A stretch of DNA of 26,916 nt from CALMEH01 sp964548225 (GCA_964548225.1 CAZJQP010000071.1:1-26916), one strand, 5' to 3'. Positions 6,490 through 15,576 are shown, counted from the stretch's first letter. The notes: a model not told the origin generated them from the sequence alone. Numbers and translations: made by a program.

Positions 6490-7566
6490 ATGAAGCTAAC
6501 CAGAAATCTTTTAGCTCTTTTCGTAAATCTTTCCCTTGTTTCCGCAACTTTCCTGAGTTTCGCAATTCAAAACGCATCTGCCCAAGACACAAAAATCGCA
6601 TTACAACGCGGCTACCGAACCGGCTATTCCGACGGTTATATGTCGGGTTATCGTGATTCGTTGGACAATCAAGCGAAAAATTTTCAGCGACACAGCGAAT
6701 ATGCCAAAGCCGACCGCGCTTTTAACAAAGACTACGGCAATTTGGAAGATTACCGCGACGGATACCAGCAAGGTTTTGAAACGGGTTACAACACCGGATT
6801 CGACAAAAAAGCGTTTGACGCAACGATTCCGAACGATTTGAAAAAACGCGGCACGGTTGCAACGACAACGAACAACCAAACCACAACAAATTCAACGAAT
6901 TCAACACCTGTCAAGGAAACTTCGACAACTGAAAATAACAATCAAGTTTCCGAAAACACAAATAATAACAATCAAATAATAACCACGACGACGGATAATA
7001 CGAATTATCTCGCCAATTCGGACGCGATAATTTTGATTCCGACAAACACGGATTTAACTATCGAACTACTCGACGAAGTTACGACCGACCGAAGTCGCGT
7101 CGGCGATAAATTTACGGCGCGGATAATTTCGCCCGTCGAATTAACGGGCGCGATTGTCGAAGGAAAAATCTCGAAAATCCAAAAACCCGGCAGAATAAAA
7201 CGCCGCGCCGAAGTCGTGCTGACCTTCGACCGCATCGTTTTGGCGGAAAATCGTTGGAGCAATTTCAACGCGATTTTGACCGAAATTTTGCCATCAAAAG
7301 GCGACAACGTGAAAAAAGTTGACACGGAAGGCACAGTTCAAGGCAAAAGTTCGTTGAAATCCGACGCAATTAAAGTCGGCGCATCAACGGGAACAGGTCT
7401 TGTGGTCGGCGCAGTCGTCGGCGGTCCGGTCGGCGCAGGTGTCGGCGCGGCAGTCGGCGCGGCTTTCGGTGTCGGCGCAGTCGTCGTCGAACGCGGCAAA
7501 CACATCCGGCTCAACAAAAATCAGCAACTTAAAATCAAAACTGTGTATGAAACGCAGATAAGATAA
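6490..7566 (+). CDS. Secreted glycine-zipper protein with GY-rich N-terminal domain
   Basis: This is a 358-residue exported protein of unknown function. A signal peptide covers about 1-31 (cleavage near NASAQD). Residues 35-108 carry repeated GYxxGYxxG motifs (YRTGYSDGYMSGYRDS, then YRDGYQQGFETGYNTGFD). An Asn/Thr-rich linker spans about 117-170. A beta-rich domain follows around 178-270 (TDLTIELLDEVTTDRSRVGDKF...), resembling periplasmic proteins that set out modifiable barrier or stability domains. A glycine zipper (about 295-335, alternating G-A-V) is a likely membrane-associating segment. Strong promoter and ribosome site lie upstream and a terminator follows at 7646, so it is probably monocistronic. 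No precise family is claimed. Confidence 0.85.
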   Translation: MKLTRNLLALFVNLSLVSATFLSFAIQNASAQDTKIALQRGYRTGYSDGYMSGYRDSLDNQAKNFQRHSEYAKADRAFNKDYGNLEDYRDGYQQGFETGYNTGFDKKAFDATIPNDLKKRGTVATTTNNQTTTNSTNSTPVKETSTTENNNQVSENTNNNNQIITTTTDNTNYLANSDAIILIPTNTDLTIELLDEVTTDRSRVGDKFTARIISPVELTGAIVEGKISKIQKPGRIKRRAEVVLTFDRIVLAENRWSNFNAILTEILPSKGDNVKKVDTEGTVQGKSSLKSDAIKVGASTGTGLVVGAVVGGPVGAGVGAAVGAAFGVGAVVVERGKHIRLNKNQQLKIKTVYETQIR

Positions 7567-7580
7567 ATATCGTAATTTGA

Positions 7581-7607
7581 AATTCGTAATTCGTAATTCG
7601 TAATTGA
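7581..7607. repeat. Heptamer tandem repeat (GTAATTC units)
   Basis: About four copies of a 7-base unit GTAATTC lie just after the stop of the glycine-zipper gene. It is one of several unrelated heptamer runs in this window. Confidence 0.7.
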
Positions 7608-7645
7608 TTCTCTGGCGCGAGAAACCGAGCAATCTGCGCCGATTT

Positions 7646-7710
7646 ATCCGCGAAATTCGCGCAAGTCTTTTCATTCTCCTTTGACTTGCGGGTTTCGCGG
7701 ATTTTTTTTT
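7646..7710 (+). terminator. Rho-independent terminator after the glycine-zipper gene
   Basis: ATCCGCGAAA pairs with TTTCGCGGAT and CGCAAGTC pairs with GACTTGCG, with a small internal mismatch. The 3' arm is followed by nine or more T. The T run is on the plus strand, so it serves the gene ending at 7566. Confidence 0.75.
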
Positions 7711-7772
7711 ACTGCAGAAGCGCAAAGCCATAGAAACGTGGTGTTGTAACATCGCCCCGTATTGATTTTTGA

Positions 7773-8351
7773 TTATTTAATTTCAAATTTATCAATGGAT
7801 AAAACTTCGTATTCATCAATTACTTTATTATTAGCCACCGAGAAAACTTCCGAATAACCTAACTTTTTGTTATATTGCAGTTTAATAAACAGATTTGCGC
7901 TGTTATCCTGTGCCTTTTGAATTTCATCGAATATTTTCTCAACCGTATCAAATTTTCGGTAATTTTCGATGCTCGGATGTTGAATTTTGTCTACTTGTTC
8001 CATCGAAATTGCTTTGCCGTCACGGACTTTAATCAAAACAGGTTTAATTGAGCCTGTTACCGGTCCATCTACAAGACTGCAAACCATGTCGTAATTGACA
8101 ATTTTCTGCTCAATTCACAACAGACGGTTTTTCTCCAAGTCGGAATCAATGATTTTATTTGGAATTTTATTAACTTCAACTTGCGCCGTATTAGATTTGT
8201 TATTCTCAAGTGTCGGATTATTCGATTTAGCTTGTTGTAAAGGAGCGCAACCTAATATTTGAAAAATTCCAGCAAGGAAAATTAAAGCCAAATTAAACTT
8301 GGCAATTCTCCCTTTTTTTGCATATCTATCAATATGAATCAATTTATCCAT
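7773..8351 (-). pseudogene. Lipoprotein with DUF6174-like domain, interrupted by in-frame TGA
   Basis: Two open segments (8351-8115 and 8114-7773) lie in the same reading frame and are separated only by a TGA at 8117-8115. The first carries a lipobox (FQILGCAP) and an Asn-rich linker, and ends in EKNRLL. After the stop the frame continues IEQKIVNYDMVCSLVDG, then IKVRDGK, KFDTVEKIFDEIQKAQ, YNKKLGYSEVFS and a final YEVLSIDKFEI, the pattern of DUF6174. A Trp (TGG) is expected at about the TGA, since this family has W followed by xxNY, so one base change explains the break. GGGAG lies before the ATG. TGA is used as a normal stop by neighbouring genes (10136, 20398), so recoding is unlikely. Recent nonsense mutation or sequencing error are both possible. 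Confidence 0.7.
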
Positions 8352-8497
8352 ATATTCTCCCTGAATTAGTCATTTTACAATTGAGACTTGTTAGTTTTAT
8401 GTTTGCCTTGAATCATTTCCCTCAATTTGTTTATCAGTTTCTTTCCCGATAATTTTTTTATTCATATTAAACTTTGCAGCTCCGCTAGTGAAAAACC

Positions 8498-9394
8498 TCA
8501 CTTTAAATCTTTCAAAATCTCGCGTAATTTCCTCCGTGCCGCATCGGTTACGGGAACGAGCGGCAATCTGAGATTTTCTTCCAAAAGCCCCAATTCCTTC
8601 ATCACAAATTTACACGGCGCAGGACTTGCTTCAATAAAATTGGCTTCCATCAAAGGCAAAATCTTGTAATGAATCTTCCGTGCCGCAGTCCACGCGCCGT
8701 CGAGAGCTTTTTCGACCATTTTTGAAGTCAAATCGGGAAATTCATTCGCGCAAACCGAAACCAAACCGTCTGCACCAATCGAAATTAAAGGCAAAGTCGT
8801 CGCGTCGTCGCCAGAAAAGACTTTGAAATTCTTCGGTCTTGCCGAACAAATCTGCATAATCTGCGAAAAATTGCCCGAGGCTTCTTTTGTGGCGACAATG
8901 TTTTCGTAGTTTTCGGCTAATTTCAGACAAGTTTCCGCCGAAATGTTTGACGAAGTGCGCGACGGCACGTTGTAAATCATAATCGGAAACTTCTTCACGG
9001 ATTTGGCAATCTCGCCGAAATGCGCGAACATTCCGTCTTGCGTCGGACGATTGTAATAAGGCGCGACAACCAACGCGCCGTCTGCGCCGAGTTCGCGCAC
9101 TTTTCGCGTCAAATCAATCGTCGCCGCCGTGTTGTTGCTTCCCGTTCCGGCGATGACTTTCGCCTTGTGTTTATGCGCGACTTCGATGCACATTTTGATA
9201 ACGTGAAGCTGTTCTGCTTGCGTCATCGTCGCCGCTTCGCCCGTCGTGCCGCACGGAATCAGCAATTTCACACCGCCTTTTATCTGGCGTTCAACCAATC
9301 GGCGAAAACATTCATCATCAACCGAGCCGTCTTTCCGAAACGGCGTAACCAAAGCAGTTCCGCAACCGCGCATCCAATCCAATTTTATCGTCAT
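8498..9394 (-). CDS. dapA: 4-hydroxy-tetrahydrodipicolinate synthase
   Basis: The product condenses pyruvate with aspartate semialdehyde at the branch to lysine and meso-diaminopimelate. The (beta/alpha)8 aldolase hallmarks are clear: GTTGEAATMT (the phosphate/Thr motif), YYNRPTQDGM, the catalytic Tyr and Arg in IYNVPSRT, and the Schiff-base Lys in ATKEASGN. Counted from the chosen start it is 298 residues, normal for DapA. The reading frame stays open to 9442, but those extra 16 residues are encoded by an intergenic repeat resembling TTCATCTGTG, so the ATG at 9394 is preferred. A promoter is at 9475-9504. No other lysine-pathway gene is near. Confidence 0.95.
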   Translation of the reverse strand: MTIKLDWMRGCGTALVTPFRKDGSVDDECFRRLVERQIKGGVKLLIPCGTTGEAATMTQAEQLHVIKMCIEVAHKHKAKVIAGTGSNNTAATIDLTRKVRELGADGALVVAPYYNRPTQDGMFAHFGEIAKSVKKFPIMIYNVPSRTSSNISAETCLKLAENYENIVATKEASGNFSQIMQICSARPKNFKVFSGDDATTLPLISIGADGLVSVCANEFPDLTSKMVEKALDGAWTAARKIHYKILPLMEANFIEASPAPCKFVMKELGLLEENLRLPLVPVTDAARRKLREILKDLK

Positions 9395-9474
9395 ATCTTT
9401 TTCGTCCACAGAGGATTTTATCTTGATTTTATCTGTGTTCATCTGTGGATAATTATTTCTTTTTCTTCTCTAAA

Positions 9475-9504
9475 ATTATATTCTTATATCGTGAGAAGAT
9501 ACAA
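9475..9504 (-). promoter_or_regulatory. sigma70-type promoter for dapA
   Basis: On the minus strand, TTGTAT (9504-9499), an 18-base spacer and a perfect TATAAT (9480-9475) face dapA. The predicted start near 9468 leaves a leader of about 75 bases to the ATG at 9394. Confidence 0.7.
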
Positions 9505-9523
9505 AAACCGATTAGCATAATTT

Positions 9524-10132
9524 ATGAGATTTATAAGATTTGCAATTATCATCACAATTCTGACAGCGCAATTTGCCTGCAATTCGTCGGAAGCCCAACA
9601 AACTCAAACCAATTCAAACAAATCGGACGCGCCGAAAATCATCGCCAAAAGTTTCGCCTATCCAATCGGCACAACCGAAATCTCGACGCAAGCCAGAGAC
9701 AAAAAAGACGAATGGTATAACGCGCTTGATTTTGGCGCAAATAATCACTTGGGCGAAGATTGGAATAAAAATTCGGGCGGCAACACCGATTGCGGCGAAC
9801 CTGTTTTTGCGGCGGCAGACGGCACGATTGTCTATGCCGAAAACGCTGGAGAAGGTTGGGGAAACGTCGTCATCATCGAACATAATTTGCCCGACGGAAC
9901 ACGCATTCAAACGCTCTACGGACATCTCCAAAAAATCTTAAAATCGAGCGGCGAAGTCAAAAAACGTGAACAAATCGGTGAAGTCGGCAACGCGGACGGC
10001 AAATATTTCTGCCACCTGCATTTTGAACTCCGCACCACAGATTGCCCCGACTGGAACGCGGCTGGCGGCGGCTATTCGACCGAAAGAAAAGGCTGGCTCG
10101 ACCCGTCGGATTTTATTGACGCGCATCGCTAA
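9524..10132 (+). CDS. M23-family metallopeptidase lipoprotein
   Basis: This 202-residue lipoprotein probably cleaves or binds peptidoglycan cross-links (LytM/M23). The signal ends in a lipobox with Cys19 (TAQFAC). All M23 zinc and catalytic residues are visible: H75 and D79 in HLGEDW, H134 in LYGHLQ, and H164/H166 in CHLHFELR. Three extra cysteines (C90, C163, C174) could form disulfides. It is divergent from dapA across about 130 bases and convergent with the helicase gene, with only three bases between their stops. An active enzyme is likely because no ligand is missing. Confidence 0.92.
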   Translation: MRFIRFAIIITILTAQFACNSSEAQQTQTNSNKSDAPKIIAKSFAYPIGTTEISTQARDKKDEWYNALDFGANNHLGEDWNKNSGGNTDCGEPVFAAADGTIVYAENAGEGWGNVVIIEHNLPDGTRIQTLYGHLQKILKSSGEVKKREQIGEVGNADGKYFCHLHFELRTTDCPDWNAAGGGYSTERKGWLDPSDFIDAHR

Positions 10133-10135
10133 AAA

Positions 10136-12208
10136 TCAATTCAAAAATTCCCGCGTTTTTTCTTCAATTTCAATCGGCGCATCAAAAGGTTTCGATTCTT
10201 CTTCCAAACTCCAAATCTCAAACATCGCGGGCGGACATTCCATAATGAAACGCGACGGTTTTTGCAAAACGGTTTGGCGCGAATAATCAATCATCATCAA
10301 TGGATAGGTTAGATAAAGTTCGTCTTTCGCACGAGTCAGCGCGANNNNNNNNNNAAGTCGGCGTTCTTCTTCTTCGCTGTCAATTTCTTTGAACGAACGC
10401 GGACTTGGGAATTTGCCTTCCGCCGTCCAAATCATAAAGACGGCTTTCCATTCCGCGCCTTTGGCTTGATGAACGGATGAAAGCGTTAAAAGTTCGTCTT
10501 CTTCGCCGCCCATCACGACATCTTCGGCAATGATTGGAGTCGGTTCTTTAAATCTTTCGGTCGAAAGCAGAGCAAGTTCCGACAAAAAATCTTCGGTTGT
10601 TTCGTAGCGCGAAGCATAAAGCGCGAGTTGGCGTAAATCTTCGATTCGCGCTTCGGCATTTTCAAAAGTTTCTTGCAAATGTTGTTCGTAACCGCTCGTC
10701 AAAATCAGTTCGATTTGCTTCGCGGGTTTATTGCGGTTTTCGTCTGTGGTCAATAATTCGAGCAATTTAACAAACTCTTGCCAGCCGTTTTTGCTTCGCG
10801 GTTGAAATTTGAAATCGTCTTTTTTGACCAATGCAAAGGGATTTTGTGAATACGCCAGACTTTCGTAAATCTTATTCGCCGTCGCGTTTCCGACGCTCGG
10901 AATCATTTTCAAAATCCGTTTCCAAGCGAGTTCATCACGCGGATTGACAATGATTCTGAGGTAAGAAATCACGTCTTTGAGATGCGCTTGCTCAAAAAAT
11001 CTCACGCCCGATTGGACGCGATACGGAATGTTTCTTCGCGTTAATTCGAGTTGCAATTCCAAACAATGATAATGCGAACGATAAAGAACAGCGATGTCTT
11101 CGAGCGAAGTGCCTTCGTCGCGCAATTCCAAAATCCTTGAAGCAATAAACGCCGATTGTTGTTCGACATCCGAACACGGAATCATCGCCGGCGCAAATCC
11201 TTTCGATTTTTTCACCGCTTGCAGAGTTTTCGGAAACTGTTTGCGGTTATTCGCAATCGAAACATTTGCAAGCCCCAAAATCTCCGGCGTTGAACGATAA
11301 TTCGTTTCAAGTTTATAAGTAATCGCTTCGGGATAACGCTTCGGAAATTCATAAATATTCGTAAATTCCGCGCCGCGCCACGCAAAAATTGATTGTGCGT
11401 CGTCGCCGACGACCATCACGTTTCGATGTTTGACCGCCAATAAATCAATAATTTCGGCTTGCAGTTTGTTCGTGTCTTGATATTCGTCAACCAAAATATG
11501 CTGAAACTGCTCGGCGTAAAGATTGGCGATTTCAGGTTTTTCGATGAGCAGACGTTTCCAATTCAAAAGCAAATCGTCATAATCCATCACATTTCGCTCG
11601 CGCTTTCGTTCTTGAAAAATAAAATCAACGCGCTTGATTTGCTGTGTGAGCATTTCAAAATACGGATATTTTTTGACGATTACATCTTCAATCGGCTGGT
11701 CGGTGTTGTTCGCGTAAGAAATTATGTCCTGCACGACTTCCGCTTTCGGAAATCGTTTCGCCTTCGTATCAATTCCCGCTTCGTCAATGCAAACATTGAT
11801 AAATTCCTTCGCATCTTCCGCGTCGAGAATCGAATAATTCGGCGCAAAACCAATCGAAACCGCGTGTTTTCTTAAAATCAAATTCGCAATCCGATGAAAA
11901 GTTCCGCCCCAAATCCGATGAACATTCTGCGAACCTGTCAAAGTTTCGACGCGCTTCAACATTTCCCGCGCCGCACGATTTGTAAATGTCGCCAACAAAA
12001 TTCTTTGCGGCGAAACGCCTTGTTCAATCAAATACGCGACGCGATAAGTTATCGTCCGCGTCTTGCCCGTTCCTGCGCCCGCAACAACCAAAGCCGCGTT
12101 TGGTTTCGCCGTTACAACCCGAAATTGTTCAGCATTCAATTCCTCGCGGTAACGAGTCAATTTTTCGGGCAGAGAGCCTTCATCGCGCTTGATGACGTAT
12201 TTTTTCAT
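10136..12208 (-). CDS. UvrD/PcrA-type superfamily 1 DNA helicase (contains a 10-N gap)
   Basis: This ATP-dependent 3'-5' DNA helicase shows motif I VVAGAGTGKTRT, motif II LVDEYQDTN, motif III VGDDAQSIFAWRG, motif IV ETNYRSTPEI, motif V SSVHQAKGAEW and motif VI ALTRAKDELYL. Ten N (10345-10354) fall just before motif VI and replace about three to four residues; the frame is the same on both sides. The frame extends to a GTG at 12232, but the ATG at 12208 (MKKYVIKRDEG) is preferred, because the extra residues derive from an intergenic ATCTGTG-type repeat. The product has about 690 residues, short for UvrD, and may be a repair or replication-restart paralogue. The stop is TGA. Confidence 0.93.
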   Translation of the reverse strand: MKKYVIKRDEGSLPEKLTRYREELNAEQFRVVTAKPNAALVVAGAGTGKTRTITYRVAYLIEQGVSPQRILLATFTNRAAREMLKRVETLTGSQNVHRIWGGTFHRIANLILRKHAVSIGFAPNYSILDAEDAKEFINVCIDEAGIDTKAKRFPKAEVVQDIISYANNTDQPIEDVIVKKYPYFEMLTQQIKRVDFIFQERKRERNVMDYDDLLLNWKRLLIEKPEIANLYAEQFQHILVDEYQDTNKLQAEIIDLLAVKHRNVMVVGDDAQSIFAWRGAEFTNIYEFPKRYPEAITYKLETNYRSTPEILGLANVSIANNRKQFPKTLQAVKKSKGFAPAMIPCSDVEQQSAFIASRILELRDEGTSLEDIAVLYRSHYHCLELQLELTRRNIPYRVQSGVRFFEQAHLKDVISYLRIIVNPRDELAWKRILKMIPSVGNATANKIYESLAYSQNPFALVKKDDFKFQPRSKNGWQEFVKLLELLTTDENRNKPAKQIELILTSGYEQHLQETFENAEARIEDLRQLALYASRYETTEDFLSELALLSTERFKEPTPIIAEDVVMGGEEDELLTLSSVHQAKGAEWKAVFMIWTAEGKFPSPRSFKEIDSEEEERRLXXXXALTRAKDELYLTYPLMMIDYSRQTVLQKPSRFIMECPPAMFEIWSLEEESKPFDAPIEIEEKTREFLN
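10345..10354. other. Assembly gap (10 N)
   Basis: Ten consecutive N lie inside the helicase gene. The open frame continues across it, so the placeholder length is at least consistent with the true gap modulo three. Confidence 0.98.
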
Positions 12209-12225
12209 CTGTCTGGAATCAAAGA

Positions 12226-12250
12226 TTATCACAGATGAACGCAGATAAAA
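12226..12250. repeat. Short dispersed repeat (ATCTGCG/TTCATCTGTG type)
   Basis: This matches, with a few changes, the sequence at 9405-9452 (ACAGATGAACxCAGATAAAA). Both lie at the 5' end of a gene and both extend that gene's reading frame upstream of its likely start. Confidence 0.6.
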
Positions 12251-12272
12251 ATTCTCCGCCCGAATAGTTGAT

Positions 12273-12965
12273 TTATTTCTTAAATTCCAATTTTGCCAAC
12301 AAATCTGCGCTGAAATTTTGTCCTAAAGATTTACAAAATTGCAGATTTCTTTCAGCAACAGCAAATTTTCCGTCCGATTTTTTCAGGGCTGTTTCAAATT
12401 CCTTAACCGCCGCGTCAAAATCGCCGTTCATTGCATAAATCACGCCGAGATTATTGTGACTGATTGAAGCATCAATGCTTTTTAGTTTGATTGATTTTTG
12501 AAAGGCGTTTTGCGCCGATTCGTAATTCTTTTGCGCGAGGTAGACAAACGCCAAATCGAACCAATTTTCGCCGTTCTTGCTTTCCAAACGAATCGCGCCA
12601 AGAAATGCTTTTTCGGCAGATTGCCAATTTTTCAGTTCAAACTGCGCCATTCCGAGCGAATAAAACGCTTTTTCGTAGTTCGGATTAAACAAAATCGCCT
12701 GCTCAAACTCTTTCACCGATTTTGCTTGCTCCTTCATCTGATAAAAGCAAACGCCGATGTTGAAATGGATTTTGGCGCGGAAAGAATCGCTTGTGTCTTC
12801 GCTTTTCGAGAGTTCGAGCGATTCTTCAAACTTCGGTAAAGCCGTCTGAAATTCGCCTTTCTGCGCGAGTTTCATTCCACTTTCAAAAACCTGCAAAGAT
12901 TGCGCCGACGCGCTCAACACAAAAGCCGTAACCGTAATAAAAATGCTTAAAATTATTCGTTTCAT
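12273..12965 (-). CDS. Secreted tetratricopeptide-repeat protein
   Basis: This 230-residue exported protein has a signal peptide at about 1-21 (FVLSASAQ). It is built almost entirely of TPR units: QVFESGMKLAQKGEFQTALPKF, AKIHFNIGVCFYQMKEQ, EKAFYSLGMAQFELKNW, GENWFDLAFVYLAQKNY and SISHNNLGVIYAMNGDF, i.e. about five helical hairpins. Such proteins serve as periplasmic scaffolds or assembly factors; the partner is unknown. AAGGAG precedes the ATG by ten bases. It lies between the helicase and the AraC regulator on the same strand, with repeat-filled spacers, so co-transcription is uncertain. Confidence 0.88.
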   Translation of the reverse strand: MKRIILSIFITVTAFVLSASAQSLQVFESGMKLAQKGEFQTALPKFEESLELSKSEDTSDSFRAKIHFNIGVCFYQMKEQAKSVKEFEQAILFNPNYEKAFYSLGMAQFELKNWQSAEKAFLGAIRLESKNGENWFDLAFVYLAQKNYESAQNAFQKSIKLKSIDASISHNNLGVIYAMNGDFDAAVKEFETALKKSDGKFAVAERNLQFCKSLGQNFSADLLAKLEFKK

Positions 12966-13085
12966 TTTCTAAAATCTCCTTAGACTTTTCCCAAGTCTGC
13001 AACGATTTTAGAAAATGCGCGGAGCGAAAATCTTTCGGCTGTTTGCGGTTTATATTCTGAAATTGCTTTTATAACGAAAAACAGA

Positions 13086-13150
13086 AAATGGAAAGTGGAA
13101 AATTTAAGAAATTCACGTCTTTTCCGTTTTCCGTTTTCCATTTTCCATTT
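13086..13150. repeat. Heptamer repeat (TTTTCCG/A units) with inverted partner
   Basis: Four 7-base units TTTTCC(G/A) at 13120-13150 face an inverted AAAATGGAAAGTGGAAAA stretch at 13086-13103. The pair can fold into a long A/T-rich stem after the AraC gene and could act as its terminator. Confidence 0.5.
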
Positions 13151-14041
13151 TTAAGCGAGTTTGAGTTCGCGCCAGAGTTTCGGCGTTAGGTTTGTAAATT
13201 TGCGGAAAAGCGTGGTGAAATGGCTTTGGTTTTTGAATCCGGTTCGCAAACTTACTTCGACAATCGGCAGTTCGGCTTTTGCCAAAAGTTGTTTGGCTCG
13301 TTCGATGCGTTGTTCCATCAAATAATGTTGCGGCGTTTGTCCGGTTGATTTGCGAAAAGCGCGGGCGAAATGAAATTGGCTCAAATCGGCAACTTCAGCC
13401 ATTTGTGCGAGCGATAAATCTTCTTCCAAGTTGGCGTTAATAAATTCTTTAACACGCTTTAACTTATAACCCGAAAGACCGCCGTTTAAATTCTCTATGA
13501 CAAAACCGGCGTTGCTGTAATTTTTTAAAAGATGCAACGTCAAAGTCTGAATCAAAGAATCGGCATAAAGCGTTCCCGACGGTGATTCTGCGTTTGCTTC
13601 GTCCAATAAAGTCAAAGCGATTTGCTGAATCAGCGCGTCTTGGCGTTTGTATGTTTCGCCAAATTCAAAATTTGCGGAAAAACGATTTTCAAGCGCGGTT
13701 TGTTTGACAAAATCCGGTGCAATCATAATGCCCAAACTTTCGATTTCCGCATTCCAAAACGCGCCGACTGCTTGACCTGAAGGCGTAAAACACAGATTTC
13801 CCGTTTCGCCTTTTGTCTTGATAGATTTCCCGACCGCCGAACATTTTTCCGTCGTCAATCTGCCGCCGAGCGTAATGTTTATTTCGTGAAAATCCGAAAT
13901 TTGCTCCAACATTCGTCCCGGCAAAACTCTGGCGCGATGAATCTTTACGCCTGTCCACGTTGCCGCTTGACGAAACAAATACGGCGATTCGGTTTTATGC
14001 GATTTCCAAACAATTTCCATCAAGTTCAATTTGTAAATCAT
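13151..14041 (-). CDS. AraC-family transcriptional regulator
   Basis: This 296-residue regulator has a C-terminal double helix-turn-helix (about 195-292): SLAQMAEVADLSQFHFARAFRKSTG is the first HTH, and IVEVSLRTGFKNQSHFTTLFRKFTNLTP the second, ending in the conserved GF-(x)-SHF-(x)-FRKF pattern. The N-terminal 190 residues are a sensor domain without a recognised ligand motif. The upstream region holds an imperfect palindrome AGTAA-ATAC-TTACT (14058-14071), a possible operator. The next gene upstream (14145-15533) is on the same strand about 100 bases away. Target genes cannot be named; a second start at 14020 is possible. Confidence 0.92.
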   Translation of the reverse strand: MIYKLNLMEIVWKSHKTESPYLFRQAATWTGVKIHRARVLPGRMLEQISDFHEINITLGGRLTTEKCSAVGKSIKTKGETGNLCFTPSGQAVGAFWNAEIESLGIMIAPDFVKQTALENRFSANFEFGETYKRQDALIQQIALTLLDEANAESPSGTLYADSLIQTLTLHLLKNYSNAGFVIENLNGGLSGYKLKRVKEFINANLEEDLSLAQMAEVADLSQFHFARAFRKSTGQTPQHYLMEQRIERAKQLLAKAELPIVEVSLRTGFKNQSHFTTLFRKFTNLTPKLWRELKLA

Positions 14042-14144
14042 TTGACTCTGAAATGCAAGTAAATACTTACTAACTTTGTGCGGACTCTTCGGAAAGGTAT
14101 TTATTGAAAATATTTATTAAAACTATTCTACGAATTTCGTTTTT

Positions 14145-15533
14145 TTACTTTTCCAATTCTTCGTGTAAAAAGCGACGTTCAACAAGTAGTTGCATAAACT
14201 TATCGCGTTTCAGATAAAAGAGTTTTATGGCACGAAACCAGCCGTTTAAGTCTTCTATTTCTTCGAGCGAACGCATCGCCGCATAGCCGCTGAAAATCGC
14301 CACGGGAATTGAAATCAGCGCAAAAATCCAGCCGAAATAGAAATATAAAACCGTTGCTAAAATTATCCACGTCAAAGGCATAAAAACCATTGCGGCAAGA
14401 ATTTTTACGGTCGAAACAATATCGTCCGCGCCGTGTTTTTTGTTGTGATTGGCGATAAATTTGCCGAGTTGATAAGCAGGAAAATGCAGAATTATTCCGA
14501 AAATTGAAATCGGCGCAAAAACGAGTAAAACCCAGACGCGCACGAGAAAATGACGAAAAACATACCAAAAAGAATGTTCGGTAAGCGAAAGATTTTCAGG
14601 TTCGATGTCAAGTTCGCGGAGTTTGCGTTCGTAATTTAAAATACGTTTTTCGAGTTTGTCGTCGCGCTTTTTCGGGGCATAACGCGCATCAATCTTTTCG
14701 TTGATGTAAGTTTTTATAAATGTAAATCTATCTGCCAAAGATCGTTCAAAATTGATGCCTTCATAGACGCTCGAAAACAATTCTTCGGCTTGCGTCGCGG
14801 TTTCAAGCTCTGTGCCTGATTCGGCATTGAGCGTAACTTCACGCAAGGCAGAATCAATTTTCGAGGTTAACTCTTTCGCCTCTTTACGCGGCGGTTCGTC
14901 GTCTTCCAATTCGACCGGAAACACTTGAAAAGGCTCGCCGAAATAGAGTAAAGCCTCTGAACGAAACATCGTTTTGCTGGTGTAAAAAAGCCCGACGGGA
15001 ACTATTTTCAAATTTAACGACGCGGGATTTTTGCCGACGGAAACCGCGCCGATAGCAATGCGTGCCGCGCCGGTTTTTAGCGGTTGAAGTTTTGTTTCAT
15101 TGTGCGAAATTCCTTCGGGAAAAATCGCAATCGCGCCGCCGCCTTTTAATAATTCTCGTGCAAGCGTAAATGTTTCGCGGTTTTTGGAAACATCTTCGCC
15201 CGCATCAATCTTGCGATAAATCGGCAAGGCTTCGACGGTGCGTAAAAGCCAGCCGATGACGGGCGTTTTAAAGAGCGTTGATTTGGCAAGAAAAGAAATT
15301 TTGCGCGGCAGAGCGACAAACACAAGCGCGGGGTCAATCAAGCCGTTCGGATGATTCATCACGAAAATCACCGGCTCATCTTTCGGCGTATTTGCGGAAT
15401 TAACCGTTTCAATTCGACGGAAAAACAGCTTCAAAGCGACGCTGAAGATAAAAACAACAACGCGGCGCGGAAACGAACCGCCGCGACCGAAAATCATATC
15501 GCCGAGCCGCAGGATTTTTACGTCATTTGTCAT
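14145..15533 (-). CDS. PlsC-like acyltransferase (glycerol-3-phosphate/lysophosphatidate type)
   Basis: This 462-residue membrane-associated acyltransferase probably works in phospholipid synthesis. The catalytic block is MNHPNGLIDPALVF near 55-69, the H-x5-D variant seen in Gpt2/Sct1-like glycerol-3-phosphate acyltransferases. It is followed by the substrate block IFPEGISHNETKLQPLKTGA near 137-157. The C-terminal part (about 320-425) has two or more hydrophobic segments (VWVLLVFAPISIFGIIL, ILAAMVFMPLTWIILATV), so it is membrane-anchored. It is longer than typical PlsC (about 250 residues), with an added alpha-helical region. Upstream lies the 21-bp tandem array. No obvious ribosome site is seen. 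Confidence 0.9.
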   Translation of the reverse strand: MTNDVKILRLGDMIFGRGGSFPRRVVVFIFSVALKLFFRRIETVNSANTPKDEPVIFVMNHPNGLIDPALVFVALPRKISFLAKSTLFKTPVIGWLLRTVEALPIYRKIDAGEDVSKNRETFTLARELLKGGGAIAIFPEGISHNETKLQPLKTGAARIAIGAVSVGKNPASLNLKIVPVGLFYTSKTMFRSEALLYFGEPFQVFPVELEDDEPPRKEAKELTSKIDSALREVTLNAESGTELETATQAEELFSSVYEGINFERSLADRFTFIKTYINEKIDARYAPKKRDDKLEKRILNYERKLRELDIEPENLSLTEHSFWYVFRHFLVRVWVLLVFAPISIFGIILHFPAYQLGKFIANHNKKHGADDIVSTVKILAAMVFMPLTWIILATVLYFYFGWIFALISIPVAIFSGYAAMRSLEEIEDLNGWFRAIKLFYLKRDKFMQLLVERRFLHEELEK

Positions 15534-15576
15534 TTATTTCGGCTTTTACTCCAAAAAATTCGATAAAATCGAAGTC

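Noticed and set aside
8115..8117. TGA read as Trp or selenocysteine
   Set aside because: TGA is a normal stop for genes ending at 10136 and 20398, and no recoding hairpin is apparent; nonsense mutation or base error is simpler.
9395..9442. Upstream start for dapA adding 16 residues
   Set aside because: The added residues are a translation of a dispersed intergenic repeat also seen at 12226, and are not part of the DapA fold.
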